From Aquabacter sediminis (GTDB lineage: Bacteria > Pseudomonadota > Alphaproteobacteria > Rhizobiales > Xanthobacteraceae), in contig NZ_JARBFX010000013.1 of assembly GCF_028863665.1 (NCBI RefSeq), positions 1 through 64,000 on the forward strand: a DNA stretch of 64,000 bases, read 5' to 3'. The notes under the pieces are model-generated. The model was not told where the DNA came from. It saw only the letters and a program-made list of their open reading frames with translations, and did not search any database. The position numbers and the translations under genes are program-made. Positions within the stretch are counted from its first letter, which is position 1. Every line of letters begins with the position of its first letter. Below, piece after piece: positions 52,105-61,104 of the stretch.

Positions 52105-53370
52105 TCAGGGGCGCATGTCCATCCCGAGTGCCGTCAGGCTGGCATCCTCCGGGAAGCAGGCATGGAAATGGCCGAGGCTCCCCTTGGAGCAGGTCCGCCC
52201 CATCAGGCGCTCCGAGGCCCCTGCCCCATCGGGCCGCTCGCCCAGGGTGGAGAGGAACCAGCCGCGGGGGTCCACCCCGAGGGCGGTGGCAAAATCCCGG
52301 CGGCGGCGGGGCAGCCCCATCATTCCGGCATAGACCCGCCTGAGGGTGCGCAAGGTGGCCCGCGGCGTGCGGGTGCGCCTCATGTCTGCCGCTGCCTGCG
52401 CCGACAGCGGCGCGAGCCGGGACGGCGTGCGGTGAAGCGCATCAAGGAGCGCGACGCACTGATCGGCGTCCCGGACCACATGTCCATTGCGGCCGTCGCT
52501 CACGAGGCTCGTCTCGGCCGCATTGTCGAAGACAACGGGCACGACGCCCAGCGACATGGCTTCCACCAGCGCATTCTCGGCCGTGCCGTAGTGGCCCGGG
52601 GTCAGCAGATAAAGGAACAGGTCCAGTTCGCTCAGGATGGAGGCGGGGTCACAGGCATAGCCCATGAAGCGCACCCGCTCCGGATGCCGCATGCGCGCCG
52701 CCCGCACCGCCACGTCTCCCAGTGGATCGAGATGCCCGAAGAAGGACACCCGCAGATCCATCTCCACCGCATCAATGATGTCAAACACCTGCGGGTGGAG
52801 CTTGATGAAATCCACCGTGCCCAGATAACCGCAGCGCAAGGGCGCTTGGGGGAGCGCGCGGACCATGGGGGCGAAGCCGAAGCCAGAATTGGCCACCGAA
52901 AACCGCTCGCGTCCCGCCTTGATCACCGGCGCCAGATTGGGCGCGGCATAGGAGCAGGCGGAGGTGAAAAGGGTATGGTCCGCCAGAGCCGGAAGGCCAG
53001 CGGGGATCAAGGGCGCATTGAGACCGGAAATGTGGGTCCACAGCGCCAGGCGCATGGGCGGCAGGTCAGCGGTGGCGAGCAGGGCGTAAAGCCGGGGATG
53101 GTTCCACCACTCCACCTGCACGATGTCGCTCGCCTCCACCAGACGGACGATCTCCTCAACCGGCGGCGCCACCACGACGTGCCCCCCGGCGGCGGCAATG
53201 CGGGACACATAGTCAAGATCCTTGGGCGGCTCCAGCAGCACATAGGTGTGCCGGACCTCGCTCGCCTTGCCTCGGCCGGCGGCCGCGTCCGTCAGGGCCG
53301 CCTCCATCAAGGCGGCATGGGCCTTGCCCACGCCGCCGCCCAGATGGGCGCTGATGTGGAGGATCTTCAT
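52105..53370 (-). CDS. glycosyltransferase, GT4-like
   Basis: GT-B type glycosyltransferase of 421 residues. MKILHISAHLGGGVGKAHAAL at the N-terminus and the nucleotide-sugar side ENALVEAMSLGVVPVVFDNAAETSLVSDGRNG, with the conserved E-x7-E region of GT4. The ATG at 53370 overlaps the stop of the radical SAM gene (ATGA), so the two are coupled; a longer open frame upstream is excluded by that overlap. Confidence 0.85.
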   Translation of the reverse strand: MKILHISAHLGGGVGKAHAALMEAALTDAAAGRGKASEVRHTYVLLEPPKDLDYVSRIAAAGGHVVVAPPVEEIVRLVEASDIVQVEWWNHPRLYALLATADLPPMRLALWTHISGLNAPLIPAGLPALADHTLFTSACSYAAPNLAPVIKAGRERFSVANSGFGFAPMVRALPQAPLRCGYLGTVDFIKLHPQVFDIIDAVEMDLRVSFFGHLDPLGDVAVRAARMRHPERVRFMGYACDPASILSELDLFLYLLTPGHYGTAENALVEAMSLGVVPVVFDNAAETSLVSDGRNGHVVRDADQCVALLDALHRTPSRLAPLSAQAAADMRRTRTPRATLRTLRRVYAGMMGLPRRRRDFATALGVDPRGWFLSTLGERPDGAGASERLMGRTCSKGSLGHFHACFPEDASLTALGMDMRP

Positions 53371-54440
53371 TCCGCTGCTGCGGGAAGCGCGACGGTGCCG
53401 CCGGGCGCGGGCACCGAGGGATCGAGCTGAACCGTCGCCTTGAAGCGCGCCAGCAGCTCGCCCCGATACGGGTCGATGTTGTCGGGGAGGCAATGGGAGA
53501 GCTGGCCGCAGCCCCCACACACCGCATTCTCCCGACGCCGTCCTTCCAGATGCTGGAGGCGCAGCGCGTTGAGCGCCGGCGCGTTCCAGATGTCCTTGAG
53601 CGAGGTGGTGCGCACGTCGCCCACCACCAGCTTGCGACCCCAGTCCAGGAAGCAGGAGCTCACCAGCCCGTCCGCATTCACCGAGATGCCGTAGAAGATG
53701 TAGGGGCACGTCTCGGTCTCGCCGACGGGCTGCTGGTAGATGCCCTGCGAGATGGTCACGCCCGTATGGGCCTCGATGTCGAATTGCGGCCAGCAGGGCG
53801 CGAAATTCTCGATGAAAATGCGGTCGCAATGATCGCCGAACGTATCGAAGAAGTCCTGGCGCTGCGCCTCGCTGATCAGCTCTCCGGGGATCTTCACCAC
53901 CACTTCGCAGTCGCCCTTATTGTCATAGAGCCAGCGCACATTGCGCACGAAGCCGTCGAAATCGAAGTCGACGCCGGTGAAGCGGCGATATTGCTCGGGA
54001 GTCATGCCGTCGACGGAGATGTTGATCTTGTCGAGGCCAGCCTCCAGCACAGGGGCGAGGCGCTCAGGCGACAGAAAGGTGCCGTTGGTGGTGGTGTCCA
54101 CATAGTCCACCTGCCCGCTCGCTTTGGCATAGGCGATCATGTCGGCGAGGCGGCGATTGAGGAAGGGCTCGCCATCCTTGTAGAGGCGCAGCACCTTGAT
54201 GGGCCGGGAGAATGCCGACAGGTCGTCGATGATCTTGGTGAAGACCTCGAACTTCATGGCGCCCTGGTAGCGGCCTGTGTCGCGGATGAGGTCGCGGTGG
54301 CCAGTGGGGCAGAAGCTGCACTGGAAATTGCACGCGCTCGCCGGGTCCACAAAGACAATGTAAGGCGCCTCGAGAGGAATGACCGTCTCCAGCCGCGTGC
54401 GGCCCTCCAGGTTGATGCGCGGCTTGATCTCGGCCTTCAT
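53367..54440 (-). CDS. radical SAM/SPASM domain protein
   Basis: Iron-sulfur enzyme of 357 residues. SAM-cluster motif CNFQCSFC (CX3CX2C, about residue 37), LRLYKDGEPFLNRRL, NISVDGMTPEQYRRF, and a C-terminal SPASM region with cysteines in CPYIFYGISVNADGLVSSC and CGGCGQLSHC. In glycan clusters such enzymes modify sugars or aglycones, elsewhere peptides; the target here is not known. MKAEIKPRIN start has GGAGGGG upstream. Middle gene of the epimerase-rSAM-GT4 operon. Confidence 0.88.
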   Translation of the reverse strand: MKAEIKPRINLEGRTRLETVIPLEAPYIVFVDPASACNFQCSFCPTGHRDLIRDTGRYQGAMKFEVFTKIIDDLSAFSRPIKVLRLYKDGEPFLNRRLADMIAYAKASGQVDYVDTTTNGTFLSPERLAPVLEAGLDKINISVDGMTPEQYRRFTGVDFDFDGFVRNVRWLYDNKGDCEVVVKIPGELISEAQRQDFFDTFGDHCDRIFIENFAPCWPQFDIEAHTGVTISQGIYQQPVGETETCPYIFYGISVNADGLVSSCFLDWGRKLVVGDVRTTSLKDIWNAPALNALRLQHLEGRRRENAVCGGCGQLSHCLPDNIDPYRGELLARFKATVQLDPSVPAPGGTVALPAAAE

Positions 54441-54460
54441 GATTGGGCTTCCCCTCCTCG

Positions 54461-55360
54461 TCAGCACAGCTCCGGCGTCAGGTTGCAGACACCGACGACG
54501 GCGGTCGGATCGCCGGGGCGGGGGGGCGCGCTGCCGAATTCCAGCAGGTCGCGGCGCCCCAGGGCGTCCGCCGTCCGCTCCGCCAGTTGCCGGACCGTGA
54601 CGGGCACACCTGAGCAGACGTTGATTGCGCCAGGCTGTCGGCTTTCAACGATGCGGGCGACCATGGCGCCCGCCACTTCCACGTCCAGGAAGTCGCGCAC
54701 CTGCGTTCCAGCCGACAGGCGCGCCACCTCGCCGGCGGCGAGCTTGGCCTTGATGTGGGCGACGAGGCGATCGGAATGCTCGCCCTCCCCATAGAGATAG
54801 AACAGCCGTGCCCAGGAAAAGGTGGTGCCGCTGCCGGCGAAGAAGGCCTCCAGCAGCTGGAATGTGGCAAGCTTTGCCGTGGCGTAGAGGGTGGCCGGCC
54901 CCACTGGGGCGTCCACCGTAAGATGCTCGCCCGGCAGCGCATATTCAAAGCAGGTGCCGATGCCGATCACATGCGGCACGCGCGCCGCCGCGCTGCCATG
55001 CGCGAGGGCCAGCGTGCCGCGCACGCATTCCAGGTTGTGCGGCGAGGTGAGATACTGGCCGGGGGTCGCCACCCAGGCCGCATGGATCACGGCGTCGACG
55101 CCCTGCGCCGCCTGTCCCCAGAATGCGGCATCCTTGGCGAACAGGTCAGGCGCCTCGATCACCTGCGCCTCATGGCCCAGCCGGCCTGCCGTGCCCGTCC
55201 GCACCACCGCCCGCACCCGGTGACCCTGCCGCACCAGCGCCTTGTGGATCTGCCGCCCGACGAAGCCGGTGGCGCCCGTCAAGAGGATGGTGCGGGGTGG
55301 CAGGCTGGGCACGATCGGCTCCTGGCTGGCAAAGGCGCCCTGTTCATAGAGGCCCCGCAT
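54461..55360 (-). CDS. NAD-dependent epimerase/dehydratase
   Basis: Extended SDR of 299 residues: ILLTGATGFVGRQIHKAL (GxxGxxG), Ser/Thr region VIGIGTCFEYAL and YATAKLATFQLLEAF (YxxxK). Probably converts a nucleotide sugar used by the neighbouring glycosyltransferases. Start uncertain: MRGLYEQGAF lacks a strong ribosome site, and an internal start before the Rossmann motif is possible. First gene of the leftward operon, divergent from the FkbM fusion gene. Confidence 0.82.
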   Translation of the reverse strand: MRGLYEQGAFASQEPIVPSLPPRTILLTGATGFVGRQIHKALVRQGHRVRAVVRTGTAGRLGHEAQVIEAPDLFAKDAAFWGQAAQGVDAVIHAAWVATPGQYLTSPHNLECVRGTLALAHGSAAARVPHVIGIGTCFEYALPGEHLTVDAPVGPATLYATAKLATFQLLEAFFAGSGTTFSWARLFYLYGEGEHSDRLVAHIKAKLAAGEVARLSAGTQVRDFLDVEVAGAMVARIVESRQPGAINVCSGVPVTVRQLAERTADALGRRDLLEFGSAPPRPGDPTAVVGVCNLTPELC

Positions 55361-55486
55361 GGCGCGAGGCTGTCTTTTCCTCGCCCGGGCCGGACACAAG
55401 GCTCACGACAGGCCCGCCGGTCACTGTGCCCCGCCCGGTTCGCACCGGATCTTGCCGCAGGGGTCGAGAGGGTGAAGGGATTGCCG

Positions 55487-56749
55487 ATGCTGGACGAAAG
55501 ACGCGCCCGTGCGCCTTGGCTGTCCGCGCTGGCGCCCGGCCCCGGCCTGCGGCCGGGATGCGCGCACCATCTCAGCCGCCATTTTGCTTCCTTGCCCGAC
55601 CTTGCCGCCGCCCGCGCGCTGCTGCGCATGGCCAATGCCGGCGCGCCCGCCGGCACGCCAGCGCACCCCGCCGGCGACGACCTGTGGATCTATGGCGCCG
55701 GCGCACTGGGCAAGCTGGTCCGGGCCCATCTGGCGGCGGTCGGCCAGCCGGTTTCGGGCGTCATCGACCGCAATGCGCGCGAGTGCACCCGCGATCCTGC
55801 CTGGGCGGGGCTGCCCGTGCTCTCGCCCGATGCGGTTCCGGAGACCGTGAAGGCCAAAGCCCTGGTCGCGGTGGCGGTGGTCACCGCGCCCTATGTGCCC
55901 CTGGCCCGGGATCTGCGGCGCCAGGGCTTTGCCCGCTGCATCCCCGCCTATGACGTGACCGAGGCCTTCCGCGACCGTCATCCCCTGGGCAATGGCTGGT
56001 TCGCCCCACCTCTGCGCGGCCCCGGCCTCGAGGCAGCGGACGCCATGCTGGCGGGCCTCGCCGACGATGCCTCCCGCGCCCATTATCTGCGCTTTGCCGC
56101 CTGGCGGCTGGCGCGCGAGGAGTGGGACTTTGCCGGCGCGCCCGTCGAGACCGCCACGCGCTTCCTGCTGCCCGAGATCACGCCGCTGCTTTCACCCTCG
56201 GAACGGGTGCTGGATGGCGGCGCCCACCATGGCACGGTGCTCGCACAGATCATTGCCGGCACTGGCGGCCGCATCGGGGCGGCCTGGGCGGTGGAGCCGG
56301 ACCCGGAGAGCCGCGCCGTGCTGGAAAAGACCATCGCCGCATGGCCCGGAAAGACGATGCGCCGCGTCCGTGTTCTCGATGCGGTGCTGGGCGATCGCGC
56401 CCGGCCCGCCTTGTTCCATGCGGGCCTCGGCTTCGCCTCGCAGGTCTCGGCCACAGGTACCCTGGGGGCGCGCCTTACCCCCATCGACGCCCTCAAGCTC
56501 AATCCCAGCTTCGTAAAGCTGCACCTGGAAGGGGCGGAGCTGGCGGCGCTGGACGGGGCGCGGAAAACCTTGCTGCGCCACCGCCCCATCGTCGCGGCCA
56601 CCATTTACCACAATGCCGACGGCCTCGCGGCGACGCCGCTCTGGCTGATGGACACCTTGCCCGACTATCGCGTGCTCATCCGCACCCATGGCTGGTGCGG
56701 CACGGGCGCCGTGGTCTACGCCATTCCCAAGGAGCGCCTTCCCTCATGA
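55487..56749 (+). CDS. FkbM-type methyltransferase fused to an N-terminal nucleotide-binding domain
   Basis: A 420-residue two-domain protein. The first part (about 55-160) is a Rossmann-like unit, DLWIYGAGALGKLVRAHLAAVG ... VSGVIDRN ... LPVLSPDAVPE, resembling the PglD/CoA-binding-like N-domains of sugar-modifying proteins. From about 225 an FkbM SAM-methyltransferase follows: RVLDGGAHHGTVLAQIIA, AWAVEPDPESRAVLEKTI and VKLHLEGAELAAL. ATG 55487 lies after AAGGGA. Overlaps the second FkbM gene by ATGA. Confidence 0.78.
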   Translation: MLDERRARAPWLSALAPGPGLRPGCAHHLSRHFASLPDLAAARALLRMANAGAPAGTPAHPAGDDLWIYGAGALGKLVRAHLAAVGQPVSGVIDRNARECTRDPAWAGLPVLSPDAVPETVKAKALVAVAVVTAPYVPLARDLRRQGFARCIPAYDVTEAFRDRHPLGNGWFAPPLRGPGLEAADAMLAGLADDASRAHYLRFAAWRLAREEWDFAGAPVETATRFLLPEITPLLSPSERVLDGGAHHGTVLAQIIAGTGGRIGAAWAVEPDPESRAVLEKTIAAWPGKTMRRVRVLDAVLGDRARPALFHAGLGFASQVSATGTLGARLTPIDALKLNPSFVKLHLEGAELAALDGARKTLLRHRPIVAATIYHNADGLAATPLWLMDTLPDYRVLIRTHGWCGTGAVVYAIPKERLPS

Positions 56750-57468
56750 GCCTCTCACCTGCCGGCCGCATGGTCATGGATCTCGGCATGAACAATGGCG
56801 ACGACACCGCCTACTATCTGGCCAAGGGCTTCGACGTGGTGGCGCTGGAGGCCAACCCGGCCCTCGCGGCCGCCGCGCGTATCCGCTTTGCCCAGGAGAT
56901 CGCGGCCGGACACGTCCATCTGGAGGAGGCCGCCATCTGGTCGAGCGCGGGCACCGTCACCTTCCATGTGAACGAGGCGAACGACCATTGGAGCAGCATC
57001 GAGCCGGTCTGGGCCGGGCGCGAGGACACGCCGACCCGCGCGGTGGAGATGCCCGCCGTCACGCTTGAGATGCTGTTCGCCCGCCACGGCGTGCCGCACT
57101 ATCTGAAGATTGACGTGGAGGGCGTGGACTCCATCGTCCTCGAACAGGTGCGGGCGCAGGCGCGGAAGCCGGACTTCGTCAGCGTCGAAGATTGCCGCTT
57201 CGGCTTTCATTACATCGCCGCCCTGGCCGAGGCCGGCTATGGCGCCTTCACGCTGGTGGACCAGTCCCAAGTGCCCGCCATGCGGGATCCGGACCTGCCC
57301 TACGTCTTCCCGAAAGGGGCATCCGGGCCATGGGGCGAAGCCCTGCCCGGCCCCTGGCTCGACCGGCACGCCTTCGAAGATCTCTACGCCACGACTGTGC
57401 GGGACCGCGCGGGCACACGCATCGCGCCACGCACAAGCTGGTTCGACATCCACGCCCGCATGGCGTGA
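56746..57468 (+). CDS. FkbM family methyltransferase
   Basis: SAM-dependent methyltransferase of 240 residues: MVMDLGMNNGDDTAYYLAKG (SAM loop), VVALEANPALAAAAR and YLKIDVEGVDSIVLEQV, the diagnostic FkbM C-terminal motif. Probably O-methylates a sugar. Translationally coupled to the FkbM fusion gene and followed 83 bp later by the TPR-OGT gene. Confidence 0.88.
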   Translation: MSLSPAGRMVMDLGMNNGDDTAYYLAKGFDVVALEANPALAAAARIRFAQEIAAGHVHLEEAAIWSSAGTVTFHVNEANDHWSSIEPVWAGREDTPTRAVEMPAVTLEMLFARHGVPHYLKIDVEGVDSIVLEQVRAQARKPDFVSVEDCRFGFHYIAALAEAGYGAFTLVDQSQVPAMRDPDLPYVFPKGASGPWGEALPGPWLDRHAFEDLYATTVRDRAGTRIAPRTSWFDIHARMA

Positions 57469-57551
57469 CGTCAGCCCCAGGCAAGGCGAAGCGGAGAGGG
57501 TGCGCGAAAGCCAACGGGCGGCCGCGGGCCGTGCAAGCAGAAGGATGCGGC

Positions 57552-59489
57552 ATGTCGAAGGCGCGTCGGAACGCCCTGCGGAACGTCTCCCCGCGCGTCA
57601 TGGCTGGCGCGCCGCGTAGACCGCACGTCCTGCCCTTTCGCGCGACGTCCTCGCACGCGGGGCAGATTGACCTGCAACGGGGGCGGGACGTTTTCCCACG
57701 CGACCCGAACGAAGCGATCCGCATCTGGCGCGCGGCCGTCACGGCGGGCCAGTTGACCGCCGAGGATCTCGGACAAGCCGGCCTTGCCGCCTATGAAGCG
57801 GGGCGCGATGGAGAAGCCCTGGCCCTGTTCCAGGCCGCAGCGGCGGAAAAGCCGTCCGCGCCGGCCTTCCATGCCAATGCCGGGCTGATCCTCCTGTCCG
57901 ATCCCCGGCGCCGGCAGGCGGCGGTGGAGAGCCTCAACCGGGCGCTGGCGCTGGAGCCCAACCATGTGGGTGCCCTCCTCAACCTGGCGGCCGTCTGCCT
58001 GGACGGAAAGCGCTTTCCCGAGGCGCTCAACCTCTTTCGCCGGGTGCTCCAAAAGGAGCCCGACAACGTCACCGCCCGCCTCGGCGCCGCCAATGCCAGC
58101 CGGCAGATCTGCCAGTGGGGCAGCGTGGAAGAGGACGAGGCGTCCCTCGCGCGCCTGCTGGAGCGCACCGGAACGCCGGTGAGCCCCTTCATCCTCCTGT
58201 CGTCCCATGTCACGCCCGCCGATCACCTGCGGGCCGCGCGGCTCTATGCGCGCTCTCTGCGCTTTTCGCCGGCCGACCGCCTGCCGCCCGCGCCCCAGGC
58301 GCCGGCCGGCCGGCCGATCCGCGTGGGATATCTGTCCAGCGACTTCTACCATCACGCCACGGCCTTCCTGGCTGTGGAGCTGTTCGAGCGGCACGACCGG
58401 TCCGCCTTCGAGCTTTACGCCTATTCGCACGGCCCGGACGATGGCTCGGCCATGCGGCGCCGCGTGATGGCGGGGTTCGATCATTTCGTGGAGGTGGGGC
58501 ACCTCTCAGCCAGCGCGGCGGCCCAGCGCATCCGCGCCGACGGCATCGACATATTGGTGGACCTAAAGGGCTATACGCTCGGCTGCCGCACCGAGATCCT
58601 GGCCCTGCGGCCCGCGCCGGTGCAGGTGAGCTTCCTCGGCTATCCCGGCACCATGGGCGCCGATTTCATGGACTACATCATCGGCGATCGGGTGGTCACC
58701 CCCCTCGCCCACGCCGGCCATTATGACGAGAAGATCGTCCAGCTTCCCGGCGCCTACCAGCCCAATGACAGCCGCCGCGCCATCGCCGAGACGACGCCCA
58801 GCCGTGCCGCCTGCGGGCTGCCGGAGAAGGGCTTCGTCTTCTGCTGCTTCAACAACACCTACAAGATCACGCCGGCTCTGTTCCGGCTCTGGATGCGGCT
58901 GCTGGCGCAGGTGCCGGGATCGGTGCTCTGGCTGTTCGAGGCCAATGCCACCGCGCGAGACAATCTCTTTTATGAGGCCGCGAGCGCCGGCATCGACCCG
59001 GACCGGCTGATCTTCGCACCGCGCATGGACCTGGCTGATCATCTCGCCCGCCACGCGCATGCGGACCTCTTCCTCGACACCCTGCCCTACAACGCCCACA
59101 CCACGGCCAGCGATGCCCTGTGGGCCGGTGTCCCGGTTCTCACCTGCAGGGGCGAGAGCTTCGCCGCGCGGGTGGCGGCAAGCCTCCTCACCGCAGTCGG
59201 CCTGCCCGCCCTCATCACCACGACACTTGCGGACTATGAGGCCCTCGCTCTGGCCCTGGCACGCGATCCGGTCCGGCTCGCGGCGATGAAGGCGCACCTC
59301 AAGGAAGAGCGCGCGCGCGCCCCCCTCTTCGATGCCAGCGCTTTCACCCGGGGCCTGGAGGCCGCCTTCCGCCGCATGCACGCCTTGCGGCAGGCGGGGA
59401 AGGCGCCCGAAGCCATTGTCGTCCCTGCGGCCGAGGCTCAGCCGATGTCGAAGGACACGCCCTGCGCCAGCGGCAAGGCGGTGGAATAG
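57552..59489 (+). CDS. TPR-containing O-GlcNAc transferase-like glycosyltransferase (GT41)
   Basis: A 645-residue protein: TPR-like helical repeats (about 45-200; AAVESLNRALALEPNHVGALLNLA) and a GT41 catalytic region from about 253 (IRVGYLSSDFYHHATAF, DILVDLKGYTLGCRTEI, QVSFLGYPGTMGADFMDY, FCCFNNTYKITP, LDTLPYNAHTTASDALW). The His of DFYHH and Lys of NNTYKITP correspond to key residues of OGT. Bacterial members often glycosylate proteins such as flagellin or adhesins. ATG 57552 has AAGGA upstream. Its last 52 bp overlap the 3' end of the ALDH7 gene on the other strand. Confidence 0.88.
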   Translation: MSKARRNALRNVSPRVMAGAPRRPHVLPFRATSSHAGQIDLQRGRDVFPRDPNEAIRIWRAAVTAGQLTAEDLGQAGLAAYEAGRDGEALALFQAAAAEKPSAPAFHANAGLILLSDPRRRQAAVESLNRALALEPNHVGALLNLAAVCLDGKRFPEALNLFRRVLQKEPDNVTARLGAANASRQICQWGSVEEDEASLARLLERTGTPVSPFILLSSHVTPADHLRAARLYARSLRFSPADRLPPAPQAPAGRPIRVGYLSSDFYHHATAFLAVELFERHDRSAFELYAYSHGPDDGSAMRRRVMAGFDHFVEVGHLSASAAAQRIRADGIDILVDLKGYTLGCRTEILALRPAPVQVSFLGYPGTMGADFMDYIIGDRVVTPLAHAGHYDEKIVQLPGAYQPNDSRRAIAETTPSRAACGLPEKGFVFCCFNNTYKITPALFRLWMRLLAQVPGSVLWLFEANATARDNLFYEAASAGIDPDRLIFAPRMDLADHLARHAHADLFLDTLPYNAHTTASDALWAGVPVLTCRGESFAARVAASLLTAVGLPALITTTLADYEALALALARDPVRLAAMKAHLKEERARAPLFDASAFTRGLEAAFRRMHALRQAGKAPEAIVVPAAEAQPMSKDTPCASGKAVE

Positions 59490-60964
59490 TTCACCGTATT
59501 GGTGGCCCGGCGCATATAGGCCTTCCAGGCGTCCGAGCCGGATTCGCGGCCGCCGCCCGTCTCCTTTTCGCCGCCGAATGCGCCACCAATCTCGGCGCCG
59601 GACGTGCCGATATTGACATTGGCGATGCCGCAATCGGAGCCATCCGCCGCCAGGAAGCGTTCCGCCTCGCGCACATTGAGCGTGAAGATGGAGGAGGACA
59701 GGCCCGCCGCCACCGCGTTGTGGGCCTCCAGCACCGCGTCAAAGTCGGTGTATTTCATCACGTAGAGGATGGGCGCGAAGGTCTCTTCCAGAACCGGCCC
59801 GCACTGGCGGGGCATTTCCACCAAGGCCGGGCGCACATAATAGGCGCCCTCCGGCCCCGCCTCCGTCACCCGCTCGCCGCCGAACACCGTGCCGCCTTCG
59901 GCCTTCGCGGCGATAAGCGCGCGCTCCATGCCCTCGAAGGCAGCGCGGTCCACCAGCGGTCCCACCAGGGCAGAGGTGGTGAGCGGATTGCCCAAGGACA
60001 CGCTGCCATAGGCGGCCTTCAGGCGCGGAACGAGGGTGTCATAGACGCTCTCATGGACGAACAGGCGGCGCAGCGTGGTGCAGCGCTGGCCCGCCGTGCC
60101 CATGGCGCCGAAGGCGATGGCGCGCAGCGCCATGTCGAGATCCGCGGAGGGGCAGACAATCCCCGCATTGTTGCCGCCCAGTTCCAGGATGGACCGGGCA
60201 AAGCGCCGGGCGAGGCGCGGCCCCACCTCGCGGCCCATGCGGGTGGAGCCCGTGGCCGAGACCAGAGGCACGCGGGGATGGTCCACCAACACCTCGCCGA
60301 TGGCCCGGTCGCCGATCAGGACCTGGCTGAGATGGGCCGGGGCATCGCCGAAGCGGGCGAGCGCGCGCTCGAACACCGCCTGGGAGGCGAGCGCCGTGAG
60401 CGGGGTCTTTTCCGAGGGCTTCCACACCACCGGATTGCCGCACACCAGCGCCAGCGCCGCGTTCCAGGACCAAACCGCGACGGGGAAATTGAAGGCCGAG
60501 ATGATGCCGGTGACGCCGAGGGGATGCCATGTCTCCATCATGCGATGGCCCGCGCGCTCGGTGGCGATGGTGAGGCCATAAAGCTGGCGGGAAAGGCCGA
60601 CGGCGAAGTCGCAGATGTCGATCATCTCCTGCACTTCGCCCAGGCCCTCGGAGGCGATCTTGCCGGCCTCGATGGAGACGAGGCGCCCCAGATCCGCCTT
60701 GGCAGCCCGCAATTCCTCGCCCAGCAGCCGTACCAGTTCGCCCCGCCGGGGCGCGGGCACAAGGCGCCACGCCTTGAACGCCGCGTGGGCGGCATCGATG
60801 GCGGCGGCAGCCTCGCTCGCCGAGACGGTGCGCAGATGGCCGATGGCCTCACCGGTCACGGGGCTGAAGGACACTATGTCGCCGCCCGTCCAGGCCGCAC
60901 GAGCGACGCCGAGGCGATCGAGGAGCACGGCGGTTTCCTGCTTCAGGTCAAGCGTCTCGGGCAT
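59438..60964 (-). CDS. amaB: ALDH7-type aldehyde dehydrogenase (piperideine-6-carboxylate/aminoadipate semialdehyde dehydrogenase)
   Basis: NAD-dependent dehydrogenase of 508 residues, ALDH7A1/AmaB branch. TWHPLGVTGIISAFNFPVAVWSWN, ATGSTRMGREVGPRLARRF, LELGGNNAGIVC (Glu), FGAMGTAGQRCTTLRR (Cys) and FGGEKETGGGRESGSDAWKAYMRR are characteristic. Expected reaction: alpha-aminoadipate semialdehyde to alpha-aminoadipate in lysine catabolism. No other lysine-catabolic gene is beside it except the divergent LysR regulator. Length and motifs are complete. Confidence 0.88.
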   Translation of the reverse strand: MPETLDLKQETAVLLDRLGVARAAWTGGDIVSFSPVTGEAIGHLRTVSASEAAAAIDAAHAAFKAWRLVPAPRRGELVRLLGEELRAAKADLGRLVSIEAGKIASEGLGEVQEMIDICDFAVGLSRQLYGLTIATERAGHRMMETWHPLGVTGIISAFNFPVAVWSWNAALALVCGNPVVWKPSEKTPLTALASQAVFERALARFGDAPAHLSQVLIGDRAIGEVLVDHPRVPLVSATGSTRMGREVGPRLARRFARSILELGGNNAGIVCPSADLDMALRAIAFGAMGTAGQRCTTLRRLFVHESVYDTLVPRLKAAYGSVSLGNPLTTSALVGPLVDRAAFEGMERALIAAKAEGGTVFGGERVTEAGPEGAYYVRPALVEMPRQCGPVLEETFAPILYVMKYTDFDAVLEAHNAVAAGLSSSIFTLNVREAERFLAADGSDCGIANVNIGTSGAEIGGAFGGEKETGGGRESGSDAWKAYMRRATNTVNYSTALPLAQGVSFDIG

Positions 60965-61104
60965 GGTCTTCTCCGCACGGGTTCACCCCGCCTTCGCACG
61001 GCCGCGCAGGACGCGGCGATGGGGCGGTTCATTCATTCGGTCAATGCATGATAATCAAGCGGCCAATGCCGCTACAGCGACGTTTTCGACTTTGTTGATG
61101 CGAG

